Source: Rhizophagus clarus
Taxonomy: Eukaryota; Glomeromycota; Glomeromycetes; Glomerales; Glomeraceae
Direction: 5' to 3'
DNA: 64,000 nucleotides
Assembly: GCA_015698045.1 (NCBI GenBank)
Contig: BLAL01000053.1
Location: 1,118,501 to 1,182,500 of the forward strand
Shown one piece after another: positions 46,815 to 58,489 of the stretch (the stretch's first letter is position 1; every line of letters begins with the position of its first letter). The translations under genes and the position numbers were made by a program. Under the pieces are notes generated by a model. The model saw nothing but the letters and a program-made list of their open reading frames with translations. It had not been told where the DNA came from and made no database searches.

Positions 46815-49080
46815 AATGCTGATAAAATAACACGTTTGCGTTTTAGAAGCTAATGTAGTAAAACTTTTTATTGAAATATTAAACTTATCTAACAATACAA
46901 TATTAGAAATCAATACAAAAAAAAAAACGACAAACATTAGGCCAGGCCATGATCTTGTACGTGATTATACTTATTATCGTAAACTCATCAATAATAGATC
47001 GGATTGACAAAAACTGCCGTTTAATAGTCGTATATTCAATAATAAACAAGTTAAAAAAAAAAATATAACAAACAAGTTAAAATTACAAAAACTAAGTTAA
47101 AGATTACTACAATATTTATATAATTAAGAGTAAAATTTTCAATCAGACGTGTACTTATGCATACTTTAGGAATAAAAGGGCAAGTATATTAGCTTTTATG
47201 TAGCAATTGCTATATGATCGTATGATAGTTGGCTTTTATTTATCTATTTTATTTATGTTTGCAAATCTTGGAGTTTGGACCAAAATGGTTGCTTGTTTTA
47301 CTGCTATTTATAAATATACGAACTTTAATAAATTTAATGAAAGGAAAGAAGATAATTTAAAGCAACTGAGATAAATGATCACTTTGATATTTTTTTCGAT
47401 TATCGGGTTTCTTTTCAGCACCTTGATCAAAAGAAAGTTTGCTCGGAAATTACAGAAGCGAGAGAGGATTTCAGAGTTAGAATGTAAACAATGTAGACTT
47501 TCCAAATGTTTATATTTCACAACATTGTGGAAAAGTGTTTTATGGTTTCTTGAAGCAATAATTCTTGTTCATATTGATTTTGTTCTACTGAAACCTACCT
47601 ATAAAGAGTTATTGCTCGTAATGTGCCATTGATCATTTATACCTCCTTCACTAATCAAAACAAAACATTTGAAAATGGGAAAATGAAAGGCTAAATAATG
47701 CAAAAGCAATTTTGTATTCTTTTGAAGCTTTCCTGAGCTCTATTTGTTGACGAAACACTCCGACTGGAATTTATCATTACGTGACTAAGTAAGTTAAAAT
47801 AACCTATAAAGGATAATACAAAGTAAAATATATATTAGATATAATATGACGACTACGAGACGCGTATTGATATAGTCAAAAAGATATTGAAGACGATAGA
47901 CAATTTTTAGAATTTAAGAATAAACTATTATAATGGCTTGTATTACTTGTTACAATGAGTAGGAGACATGACGTAAATATGGGATATAAGATATAGAATC
48001 AAGCCAATCGTAATAAATATTAAAAAACAAACTTTCTTTATTTCTGCTCGTTCAAGAGAGAAACGAACTATTTAATAGTAAAAATTATTTGTAATAAATA
48101 AAAAAAAGATCTTCAGTTCTCTACCAGTAGCGTAAAATTTTTTTTTTTTTTTTCTTTAGTTTTTATTTTAACACTTTTATCTATTTTTATCAGATCTATT
48201 TTTCACTTTGTGCGTTGTTATTTTGATTTGTTTATAACTGCACTTCTGTCATCCCCTCCTGTGTTTTAAATTAAGTTATACCAAACTTGTAAAAAGAAAT
48301 TACAAATTAGGTTAATTCCATCATTTTCATTTATATGCACAGTACACGTTAATCAAATATTATTTATAAATAATGTCGAGTGGCGTTTCTTGAAAAGCAA
48401 AAAAAGAAGATTTCGTACTCAATAAACGAATACAAAAGTTCGGCGTTTTTTTTTTTTTTTTAAAAAAAAAAAAATAAAAAATGAATCTAAAAAAGGAATC
48501 TACGATAGGATGTTGCTGAACGTATCACGAATAAATGATGATCTGCTGTCCACTTAAAGTCTGCAGTAATTTGTAGAATGAAAATAATAATTAAATAATA
48601 TAAAATTTTTTCTTTTCGCTAATTCGCTAATCACAAATTCTTTTTTTTTATATTAAACCTTTATTCGTATAAAGCATATACGAACAAAATGTTTGCTTTT
48701 AATTGAGAAAAATTCTTAACTTAGATGATTGTTTTATTTTATTTCATCATGCAGATGATCAATCCTTTCATGTGCATATTTATTTATTTCCACTCAAATT
48801 ATCGAAGTCGAGTAACAATCGAAAAAGGTATATTTATCTATTCTAGAATTCTTGAAATTTTTCAGGGTAACATTTATTCTATAAGTCCATTCGTAAAATC
48901 CCGAATTAGAAATTTTTACAATGTTAAGACAAAGTTTAATCAGCCTCATCACACAATGCTCTAATGAATATTACTACATTTGTACTAACCCAAAAATCTA
49001 ATCAAATTTTGTATATAATTCGGCTTGAAAATTAATTTTTCATTTCTCCAAAAAAAAACAAACCATAATTACTGAACAAA
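46815..49080. other. Intergenic with a diverged local duplication
   Basis: About 47190-47430 resembles about 45890-46030 (CGTATGATnnnnGGCTTTTATTTAT, TTTGCAAnTCTTG, a later TTATCnGnTTTCTT). Open frames here (85 codons at 47375, 79 codons at 48725) have no recognised motif and are not called. Confidence 0.45.
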
Positions 49081-49083
49081 ATA

Positions 49084-49737
49084 ATGTCTAAAACGCTCTT
49101 TCTCACATTCCTTTTCTTCAATTTCCTTTCTTACTATGTTGACGCGAAATGCGAACATATCACTAATGATTTGAGGACGGATGGTAATTGGAATTTTGAT
49201 GATACTTTCTATTCATTTAGTGGTGGAAACATAACTTTTACTCTGACCGAGTAAGTATGACATTCTATTTCTTTAATTTTTCTTTTCTAATACTGATAAA
49301 ATTCATTTATCATCCATAGTATGCCTTGTGGTGCATCATTACTTCTGATTCAAGTGGTATCCCAAAATGGAGGAAATAACTTTGACGTACGTAACTTTAC
49401 GATAAAAGACCTGAATGTTCATAAAAACATCGGCGTTAATGTTATTACGGATAAACAACATCTATTCCGTATACAAGCTAACGTTGGTGATTTTAAAAAC
49501 ATTAGCTGTCCTAATCCTCGTTTCAGTGGAGAACTCTGCTATTCTAGATATGTTGATCCTCCAGACTGTGAAAAAGAAAAAACTGCTGCAATTAATAATT
49601 GCAAAAATGAAAAAATTATAGCAATTACTGTACCAATAGCAAGTGCGATCATTGGAGCATTAGGAGGTATAGCAATAGTGCTTATTAAACAACATATTGA
49701 TGACAAATCTAACAAATCTGATTCGACTAAACCATGA
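49084..49737 (+). CDS. Six-Cys type I membrane protein, member 4
   Basis: Exons 49084-49250 and 49320-49737 (69-bp intron, GTAAGT...CATAG, phase 2 as in the paralogues) encode 194 residues. A signal peptide (LFLTFLFFNFLSYYVDA) precedes the ectodomain with CEHITNDLRTDGNWNFDDTF, YSFSGGNITFTLT, MPCGAS, FRIQANVGDF, SCPNPRFSGELCYSRYV and PDCEKEK. One membrane segment (IAITVPIASAIIGALGGIAI) is followed by a 17-residue charged tail. The six cysteines, an NIT site and small-residue spacing in the membrane segment are kept, as in members 1 and 2. By eye it is closest to broken member 3 (shared EKEKTAAINNCK). Its 3' flank also matches sequence downstream of member 3. Intact; function unknown. Confidence 0.87.
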
Positions 49738-49739
49738 AT

Positions 49740-50138
49740 GGATAAACCCAATAAGTTATCATCATATATACTTTCCTTTATTTAAAATCATATTTTCCCA
49801 TCATCAAATTACCCGAACACTGTATTATCCAAATTATCCGACGGTCTCTAGATCTACTAATATACAATTTTTAATATACAATAAATTTTAATATATAATT
49901 TTTAATATATAGTGATTTTTAATATAATTGATGTTTTTAATATAATATTTTCTTAGGTGAAGCGATCATATGTTCTTTGGATAAAAAAAAAAATTTTTTT
50001 TTCAAATGTCTTTAGACTTATTATTATTGTTTCTTAAAAAAATTTTATGATCAATTTCGAGTTTTAATGAAATCATTAAATAGTAAATTGTGTATGTACA
50101 GAATTTTACTATAAATTTCGATTACATATTATATTTTA
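49740..50138. other. 3' flank of member 4
   Basis: AT-rich with repeated TTTTTAATATA near 49865-49945. Parts match the region around 34200-34280, and from about 49965 the region around 37060, as noted elsewhere. Confidence 0.5.
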
Positions 50139-50140
50139 TG

Positions 50141-50219
50141 GATATTGTACGGTGTTGTATTTATATTGGTTAACGTCACTTCGTGACGTTAACCAATGTA
50201 AATACCACCGTGCAATATC
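50141..50219. repeat. Near-perfect palindrome, arms of about 38 bp
   Basis: The left arm starts GATATTGTACGGTG and runs to TTAACGTCAC (50179). The loop is TTC. The right arm GTGACGTTAACC...CAATATC (50183-50219) mirrors it with about three mismatches. It would form a long hairpin if transcribed. It may be a minimal MITE; diverged copies of CAATATTGTAC occur at 50340-50420. Confidence 0.9.
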
Positions 50220-50224
50220 TATAT

Positions 50225-52620
50225 TATCGTACGGCTAATGCAGATCATGCTTTCTATCCACTATATACTGTAACTCTGTAAGTTTATCAAAAGTCTAATT
50301 AATGATATGTGAAATTTCGAAAACTTACTCTTTATTTTAATATTATACGCAAATAAACTATCACCGTTCAATATTGTACATAAATAAATTATTACCGTTC
50401 AATATTGTACAATAATAATAATATTATTAACATTTATTAAAAAATATAGGTTAAACGACATCAGCATGATCCTATAGGGCCGTGCGATAATGTAAACTAT
50501 GGTCTTAAATAAATTATGTCCATAGGATTTAGTTGCTATAGTTAGAACTCGATACAGGTCAAAATTAATTTAATGTTGGCCAGAGTTAGAAAAGCATCTG
50601 CCTATCGCGAATAATGACTTCGGTAATCTTTAATATTAATTTGTTATATACGCCTGAAATGCTATTTTTATTCGTAAATGAGAATGTAAAATTAGTGTGT
50701 ACAACCATATAATAACTTGAATCCTAAAAGAAATAGATGGAATTACTACTGAAATATACGTTTTCCATAACTTAATATGCACGTATTTTTCATGTAAAAA
50801 CGTGTATCTTTCAGTATAAATCTCGCCGTATAAAACGTATCTATTTTTTTTTTTTAGGACATCCCTAAGTTACTATCCCTTTGTGTTTGATAACGAACCT
50901 TTGGTAATATGAAATTTAGCACGAAAATAAAACTCTAGTCGTTTGCCACCTTTTCCACCACTATGAATTTATAAGGATAATAATATGTTTAATTTCCTCA
51001 CTTTTTGAGCAAAATCTCTCCAATAACTTGACTTAATTAAAATTTCTAAACGAGAACGCCTATTAGTAATTTTTATGAAATTTCCATTGGATATTATTTA
51101 AGTTAAATATTGATGCTTCTAACGTATTATAACTGGTTATCAGAAAACGACGAACGATCACGACACGTTTTAGAACATTTTTCGGGCAATATAATGTTCT
51201 GTTACTTTTTCACTTTTCATATTGTACAATTCAATTTCGAATTTTTCAAACAATAATTTAACGGATGTTATGTTTATTAATTATCAAACTGATTTACAGT
51301 AAATAATCTAAATACTGGGAAGTTAAATGGGACAATTTAATTATAGATCAATACATCTTATGAGTTGTGAATTAGAAGCATAAAATCTTCAGCAATAGAA
51401 ACAGTTTCGATTCCAAATAAAAATTTTAAATTATTAATTTTTTTTTTTTTACATTTGAAAATATAATAATATCAATGCTCGGTTACGTAATTGATTTATA
51501 TTATAAATACACTAATAACAATATAAATAAAATAAAAATAAAAACAAAAGAAATCATGTAAAAAAAAAATAGTATATAATATTGTCTCGTTAAGGCGGAG
51601 ATGTAGATTTATTAAATTCGTATTAACTCCTACTATAACTCTTAGATTTAGTTTTTTTCATTTTTACAGTATTGGAATGATATATTTTTCAACGTTCAGA
51701 TTACTACTAAGGTGCGTATTGTACTTTGTAACATGGATTGATGATTTGATAGTTAGAAAAAACAAAAGAGAACCTGAAACTATAAAATTAGCATCAAAAT
51801 ATTTCGGCCGATTTATTTAAATGAAATATATTTGCACTTTATTATTATTAAATTAAAATAATAAAGATTTATTCCAATATTTAATTGACTTTTAAATTTT
51901 ATAGATTAAAAACTTTAGAATATTTGATGTCAAAATAAAAACTTAATAAAATTCTTGAAATTATTTATCAATATGTTACGAAGTTTATATGAACTAAATT
52001 ATTAAGAAAAATTACGTAATTCTCCCTTTACTTATTTATTGCGAATATTATGCAAGTTTTTAATCTTAGTAAACAGTGTTTACATCTTAGGAGTTTCAAC
52101 TTTATGTTAATTAGTTCTCTACTATTTTCAGAATCTTATGAACGCGCGTAAATTTGCGTAACGTACGAACAAGGAACTTTGTTATTAGCTGCTAAACTTT
52201 TATTTAATAATATTCCTCGGTTATTTTTCCTTTATTCTTATAAAAATAAACAAATTATAGATGCAGTTATGATAATGATAAGATCAAAATGTTTAACTGT
52301 TGATTATCTAATAAGACATCACAAAAAATTATTTCTACATTAAAAACTAATGTTATTATCATTACTACTATATGCTTTAACGTATAACATTGTTATCATT
52401 GCCTTGAAAATTTAACAATATTCAAAAAAAAAAAGAAAAAAAATTATGGTAGCTTATAAAAAATTTAAATTATCTAACTGTCAAAACTAATTCACAAATT
52501 TTTCATATTATTAAGAACAAGATTATACTAACTCAGGTCGTTCAAGGTTTAATAAACATATAAAATAAATAAATAGTTGTAATAGATATTAGTTTACTAA
52601 TAAAAAATAATAAGGATAAT
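50225..52620. other. Long AT-rich intergenic stretch
   Basis: Apart from the segment homologous to about 37120-37385 (up to about 50600), I see no gene, RNA gene or bordered element. Confidence 0.5.
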
Positions 52621-52624
52621 CCAA

Positions 52625-54117
52625 TTATTTTTTAATAACTTGAAATACTTCATAGTCTTCTACATTCATACTAGACGGCAAACCCAAGGAAGGATAAGAA
52701 TAAGGAGTATGGTTCCAAATATTAGGTCCACTACTAAAATTTAAATATAAATCACTATTGCCGAATATTGGACCACAATGTGAATAACACTGCATGGAAA
52801 ATTGATCACCATTACTGTAAACTATTTTTGTCTTCTGAAGGTCATCCTTATTCGCAAATGAGAATATAAAACTATCTCTTGTAGACTTACAGCTGTTACT
52901 TGAATCCCAAAAAAGTGGATTATATCCTCCAATTATTTGTTCTGAATTTGTAATTTTTACTATAACTATATTAGCTCCCTTGTTATCACATTTAGCATGA
53001 AATACTGCAGCTGTATTTCCATCTCTACTTGCTCGATACAAAAGATTAAATTTATAAGGAATATAATGAATATATTTGGCGTTTTCTTTTTTCTTATCAA
53101 TCCAATTTGTAAAAAGTGTAAGGTGTTCTTGATTAATCATAATAGAGTCAATATTAACATTAAATTTTGAATGTTTTGGACTCCTTTGTGCATATATTGG
53201 TTTATAACTAGGAATCATATAAGATTTTAAAATATCATCCCTTAATTCTTTAGGAATAACATCTTCATAAGGCTTAACTTTGTTAAAGTAATCTTCGGAA
53301 GAGATTTCATAAAATCTAATTAAGGGAATAAATTTGTGAAGAATCCTTTTAAAGACACTATAATCATCCTTGTCCCATCTAGTGGTATCTTGATTAAGTG
53401 ATCGATCTTGTGCCAATCCCCACTTAACCAAATATTCCCAAATTTTAATTTCTTCTAAATTCAAGTCATCACGTTTTAAAATAATTTCTAATAAAGTAGC
53501 GGATAATATAGTGAATTTATCAGAGTTGAATAAAATGTTTGGTTTAAAACAAATTTCATCCAAACAAAATTCTTTTAAACCAGCAAGCGATTTACAATAA
53601 TGAATAATTTGAAGAATTTCGACTGGGTCATTTTGTAAGTATTGTTGACGATTTTTAATAATAAATTCTTCAATTTGCTTAGTTAATTTATTCAACATTA
53701 ATTCGTCAGTAGCAAATATAAAATTCAAAAGGTCATTTCCAGTTTTATTAGCAATATCAATTTTACCAGTGTAAATGTACCTAAAATATGAAAAGTTATA
53801 TATACTGTATATACTATTAAATTAAATTATAAAAATAAAAGTAAAAATGGTTGGAATACTTACTTGAGAATAGTATTAAAAACTCGTGGTGAAATATTTG
53901 GTTTATTAATTATATATTTTCCATCTTTTATTTCGATATTTTCATCAGATAATAATTTATTAAAATGTTCAGACCTACAACGCAAAATATAAGAATGCGC
54001 ATGAAATTCCTTAAAATTAGGTTCTTTTCCAATGTGTATGATAACATTATAATCTGTTTCTACTTTGAGTAATTGTCCAAACGCTTCGGATAAGTCAGAT
54101 TCATAATTATAAGCCAT
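52625..54117 (-). CDS. BTB-BACK-TLDc protein (copy C)
   Basis: Exons 54117-53864 and 53780-52625 (83-bp intron, GTAAGT...TTTTAG, phase 2) encode 469 residues, the same length as copy B. The start is ATG at 54117 (AYNYESDLSEAFGQLL). BTB: DYNVIIHIGKEPNFKEFHAH and KYIYTGKIDIANK. BACK: LKRDDLNLEEIKIWEYLVKW, TTRWDKDDYSVFKRIL, FIPLIRFYEISSEDYFNK. TLDc: LTLFTNWIDKKKEN, LLYRASRDGNTAAVFHAKCD, NKGANIVIVKI, GGYNPLFWDSSNS, CGPIFGNSDLYLNF and EDYEVFQVIKK. It is intact. From about 52686 to 53465 the DNA is almost identical to copy D at 63061-63840, whereas sequence on both sides differs clearly. Confidence 0.92.
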
Positions 54118-54267
54118 TTTCAATCGAATTCCTCAATATACGTAAATAAAAGGAACAAAGTTGGAAAAGACATATTTCTTTTTTGTAGATCATTATTTTA
54201 TAAGGTAAAATTACGGATTCAATTCTCCGAACAAATTATATTATTGGTGTTGTGTACAATTTAGACG

Positions 54268-55056
54268 TGTCGATCATTTTGTAGCCGACTCACCAAACAC
54301 AATACGAGCACAAAAATATTTTTAGCACAAAAATTCTAGAATTATACAAAGTTAAAGAAATATCAGTATTTGTTTAAGAACTTTACAAAACAAATACAAC
54401 GAAATACAGTAATAAACAAGAAATTATTTTCCTTAAGATTATTATTAAAACATCATCTGTAAATTTGACATTATAATTTATAAAAAAATATATATATATA
54501 ATTTATATAATTGTAGTTATAAAAAACTATTACAAACTGTGAGTCCATTGAGTCCATTGTTGTATTCACAGTATATTATTTATTAACTGTTCGTTGTATA
54601 TATTCGTCGGGAACATCTTCAATTTTTGCTCTCCATCCACCATCGCCAGTGTCTAAATTCTAATTTATTCATATCGGCCAATAGAGGAAGCCCCTAAAAT
54701 TTTAGGGGACGTCAATTAAATGATTGTCATTAAATCAGCTAATAAATGATCAGGATTAGACTGGGTCACTGGGACATTGGGTTAGAATTATTATTACTGA
54801 CCCCTGGGAGACGCGGTCTTACATAATAAAAAAGGGTAAAAAAGTTTTTTGGGAACTTTTTAGGGTGCTTTTAGTCGGTCAAATCTCTTGACATTAGTAA
54901 TTTGGGGGTACTGATTAAGGATAATTAAGGTCCAATTTCCCAAATCGGCCGATATGTATAGTTCGAAAAGTGTTTATTCTTAAATTTAAATAGCTTTTAG
55001 TTTTGTGCTCACATTGTGTCTCTGTGTATTAGTTGTGGTATACAAAATGATCGACA
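54268..55056. mobile_element. Element with long inverted ends starting TGTCGATCATTTTGTA
   Basis: The left end from 54268 (TGTCGATCATTTTGTA, then CACAATACGAGCACAAAA) is mirrored by the right end up to 55056 (TTTTGTGCTCACATTGTG...TACAAAATGATCGACA). The arms are about 60 bp and diverged. A second element lies inside. No open frame is present. Confidence 0.7.
54670..54956. mobile_element. Nested MITE-like element with CATATCGGCC ends
   Basis: CATATCGGCC at 54670 and its inverse GGCCGATATG ending at 54956 enclose a segment of higher GC (GGAAGCCCCTAAAATTTTAG, CCCCTGGGAGACGCGG). It also carries a local hairpin CCCCTAAAATTTTAGGGG. It sits inside the element above. Confidence 0.6.
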
Positions 55057-55059
55057 TGC

Positions 55060-55625
55060 AAACTTTTGAGAACGTAATTTCGGCTGAAGATTCAGCTAAA
55101 ATTTCTATTATAATCTCGGCCAAAATTATATCGTAACCTTTAAAGTCAAATTTCCCTAATTTAAAATTGAAAAAAATTCAATATTGGATCATCAAATTTA
55201 TTAATTCTTAATTTTTTAAATACTGAGCAAACCTCAATTCTTAATATTCAAGACTTAATATTTTATCTATAATGTAAAGATATTCTACAGACAATATGCA
55301 TGAAATTTTGATTACTTTACCACGTTCCCTAATAGTCTCCGTGATTTTCCTTATTGATATTTTTATAGATGCTGTTTATTAAAAAGGATAAGCTAAAAGG
55401 CTATCAATAGTTAAAAACTTTAGTCTCCATAGTATATGAATCAGTTATTTCACGATCAGCCTCGATCTCGGCTTCTCGTGAAATAATTATCACTTATCGT
55501 TATTTGCTATGTTAGTGTATAGTGGATAGAAACTTATAAAATAGCTTGTACTACATTTTAAACTTAGCAGTTTAACCTATTTGGTATATACGACAATTAT
55601 TACGGTACTAATTTGATTATTTTTT
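55060..55625. other. Intergenic, nothing recognised
   Basis: AT-rich, no supported feature. Confidence 0.4.
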
Positions 55626-55629
55626 TTTA

Positions 55630-56180
55630 ATATGATAGCTTGAAATATTTCATGATACATACTGCATGACAAACTCAGAGAGAGATAAACACCAAATATC
55701 AGGATCATTATTAAAATTTAAAATATAATTCGCCAAAAATTGAACCACTATATAGAAAAGTTGCTATGGAAAATCGATCCTAATCATTGTAAACTACTTT
55801 CCTCTTCTAAAAGTCATTTTTATTCGTAAATGAGAGTATAAAACTATCTCATGTAAACTTATTGCTATTACTTGAATCCCGAAAAAATGAATTTTACCCT
55901 TTAATTAGTAATTTTTATTATAACTGCTGTAATAGTACCTTTGTTACCCCATTTAGCATGAAATGTTGCAATCTCCACTAACTCTATATAAGATTTTAAA
56001 GATATTTGAAATCCAATTTGCAAAAAGTATGAAGTGTTCTTGATCAAGATAATAGAGCCGAAGCTATATTGTTAGTATCTCTTCAGGAATCCGTAGAGTT
56101 TTAAGATATCATCTCTTAATTCTTTTAAAAATATCATTCGTCAAGTAATTTTCAGAGGAGATTTAATAAAACCTTAGGAA
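55630..56180 (-). pseudogene. Decayed TLDc part of a BTB-TLDc gene
   Basis: Nucleotide-level similarity to copies C and D is clear: the end region (ACTTGAAATATTTCAT-type on the minus strand), then pieces corresponding to GNSDLYLNF, FSFANKDDLQ, TRDSFIF, FHAKCDNKG and the INQEHLTLF part. Many small deletions and frameshifts are present, and the segments are closer together than in intact copies. Non-functional. Confidence 0.8.
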
Positions 56181-56184
56181 ATAA

Positions 56185-56555
56185 ATCTGCAAAGGATAGA
56201 TATTAAATTGATAGGTAAACGGGTTGACCTGTCAAGAGAAAATACAAACTCGGATTGGCACCAACCAAGGAAAGTTTTACCCGGTTTTTATCGAGTTAAA
56301 CTCGGTCAATAACGATTGGTTGACGGTTTTGATAAAGGTTTTAACAGCTGGATAGTGGTTGGATAGCGGGAGTTTTCGAGATCATTTACTATCGAGTTAA
56401 ACCGGTTGTATCTGATAGTTGATTTGATTTTCGAACCTGGGTAGAACACGTTAGTTAAAATTTAAAAACTGTAAACCCGATATTAACGGATATCCGTCAT
56501 AGCTCGTTAATAGATTACGGGTCTGAACATTACCCTACTTACCTCATCAAGAGAC
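56185..56555. other. Unassigned insert within the BTB-TLDc relics
   Basis: A less AT-rich stretch with repeated CGAGTTAAAC (56292, 56392) and ACGGATATCCGT. No frame, no clear ends. Probably another element fragment. Confidence 0.35.
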
Positions 56556-56559
56556 AATA

Positions 56560-56760
56560 TTACTTACAAGGAATTCTCCAAATTATTTATTATTTTTGAT
56601 CAAAAGAATTTTGTTTTGATGAAATTTGGTCTATTTACTCAATTACCTGCTACTCCTTTATTGGAAATTATTTTTAAAACGTGATGACGGATTTAAATTT
56701 GGGAATATTTGGTTAAATGGAGATTGACACAAGATCAAACTCTTAACTAATACATACCGA
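56560..56760 (+). pseudogene. Inverted fragment of a BACK domain
   Basis: Opposite in orientation to its neighbours, this reads TQLPATPLLEIIFK, then IWEYLVKWRLTQDQTL after a frameshift, matching the BACK region of copies C and D (LPAPLLEIILQRDDL, IWEYLVKWGLAQDRSL). Shows a local inversion. Confidence 0.75.
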
Positions 56761-56814
56761 TTTTTTTCAGTGACAAATATAAATAAAATTTAGATCTTTC
56801 TTTGTTCTACTAGC

Positions 56815-57540
56815 AAATCAATTTACCAGTACGTCCTAAAATATGAAAAGATCCAGCTCCTTTGTTGTCACATTTAGCATGAAACTGTCCAGCTGTATTT
56901 CCATCCCTGTTAGCTCTATATAGAAGATTAAATTTATAAGGAATATCATTAATATATTTGAAGTTCTCTTCCTTCCTATCAATCCAATTTGCAAAAAGTG
57001 TAAGTTGTTCCCGATTAATGATAAAAGAGTCAATATCAGCATTACACTTTAAATGCTTTGAACACATTGATGTATATGTTTGTTTGTATCCAGGAATTAT
57101 ATGAGATATTAAAATATCATCTCTTAACTCTTTAAATAAAATTTTTTCGTAGGGTTTAACTTTGTTAAAATAATCTCTAAAAGATATCTCATGAAATTGA
57201 ATTAAAGGGATAAATTTGCAAAGAATCTTTTAAAGATATTAATATCATCGTTATTCCATTGAAAGACATTCTTATTAAGTGACTAATCTCGTGCTAACCA
57301 TTTAATCAAATTTTCCCAAATTTTAATTTCTTCTAAATCCAAGTCATTACGTTTTAAAATAATTTCCAATAAAGGAGCAGGTAATTGAGTGTATTTATCA
57401 GAATTGAATAAAATAATTAGAAAAACATGCGAATACTCTAAATTATTTTGAAATAAGTATTTTTGGTGAATATGATTATACATTTTTAGAATATACACTT
57501 CTAGGTCTTCATAATTTAAAAGTAATAAAAATTTATTCTC
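56815..57540 (-). pseudogene. Decayed BACK-TLDc gene fused to an intron/exon-2 start
   Basis: Readable parts in order: LFNSDKYTQLPAPLLEIILK, NDLDLEEIKIWENLIKW, a frameshifted middle, DSFIINREQLTLFANWIDRK, PYKFNLLYRANRDGNTAGQF, HAKCDNKGAG. Just after this, at about 56855 going down, the sequence becomes CTTTTCATATTTTAGG and ACTGGTAAA. That is the 3' end of the BTB-TLDc intron plus the start of exon 2 (compare 53765-53790). The TLDc domain is therefore cut and joined to a second gene copy. No start codon or BTB exon is present. Confidence 0.8.
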
Positions 57541-57544
57541 TTTA

Positions 57545-57705
57545 CTTTTTAATGATGATGATTTTAATGAAAAATCGGTAATAGTAGCTTATTGTAATCT
57601 TGAATTCCTTGAAGTAGAATCAATGGATATTTATCAAGTTACTTGTTTATTCGAACAATTTGTGAAAATTATTTTTAATTAAATATTTGACAATTCCTGT
57701 ATTTC
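57545..57705. other. Intergenic
   Basis: Short AT-rich stretch leading into a duplicated repeat block; nothing recognised. Confidence 0.35.
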
Positions 57706-57709
57706 TATT

Positions 57710-58160
57710 ATAATAAAATACAAAAAAATCATAGTAAAATCATAAAAGATAATAATATGGGATAAAAATTAAAAAATATAAAATTAAAAATTATACACCA
57801 TCCCATAATTATCTTTAATTAAAAGAAAAAAAACTAAATAAATACATAGGCCCCATCAAATCAATTGATTTGATAAAGTAAATGCTCCAACCATCGCAAA
57901 ATACTGTGCCATGCAACCATAAGTTAATAATATGTAAAATAAATAAATTAAATAAACAAATTAAAATTTAAAAATCAAACCAATTCCAAGATAATTTTCA
58001 TTAAAGGATATGCTAATCTTTTCATTTAATACAAAGTAAAAGTACCTAGCTTGTGAACTGAAGATGGGATCATGTACTGACAAGACAGTGACATTACCAA
58101 AATCACTATTCTATAACCAGGAATTACTCTTTACTTTGTATAATAAAAAAGAAAACATAC
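57710..58160. repeat. Repeat block, copy 1
   Basis: Contains AAAATCATAGTAAAATCATA, ACATAGGCCCCATC, the perfect palindrome ATCAAATCAATTGATTTGAT, ATGCTCCAACCATCGCAAAA, TACTGTGCCATGCAACCATA and GATGGGATCATGTACTGACA with AGACAGTGACATTACC. The same order recurs at 58490-58925. No frame runs through it. On the minus strand TGGCACAGT resembles a tRNA-type A box and CAGTTCACAAGCC a weak B box, so a SINE-like origin is possible. Confidence 0.85.
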
Positions 58161-58254
58161 CTTTTCAATTTAGAATAAAATAAAAATTAAATTAAACCAA
58201 TTTTATGGTTTTTAATATTATATTAAAAGATGTGCAATCTTTTCATTTATTAAT

Positions 58255-58400
58255 AGGAAAGGTACATAGTTGATTCCTCCTCCAGAATCAACAGATCCTA
58301 TTAGCAAAGTAAAAGTACCCAGTGAACTGAAAATGGGATCATGCACTGACAAGACAGTGACACTACCAAGATCAAGATTCTAAACTTAGATAGCTCTTAC
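58255..58400. repeat. Partial third copy of the repeat block tail
   Basis: GTAAAAGTACCCAGTGAACT, GAAAATGGGATCATGCACTG and ACAAGACAGTGACACTACCA repeat the tails of the two full copies. It is preceded by TGATTCCTCCTCCAGAATCA, a segment also present at 44828-44846. Confidence 0.85.
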
Positions 58401-58489
58401 TTTCAAAATGAAAGAAAGACACACCTTTTTAGGATTAAACATTAATGCCATTAAATTATAATAATTTGTTTATGACATTAACTTATATA

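Noticed and set aside
57283..57498. Stand-alone small gene
   Set aside because: It is the BACK part of a broken BTB-TLDc gene; the rest is recognisable downstream in shifted frames.
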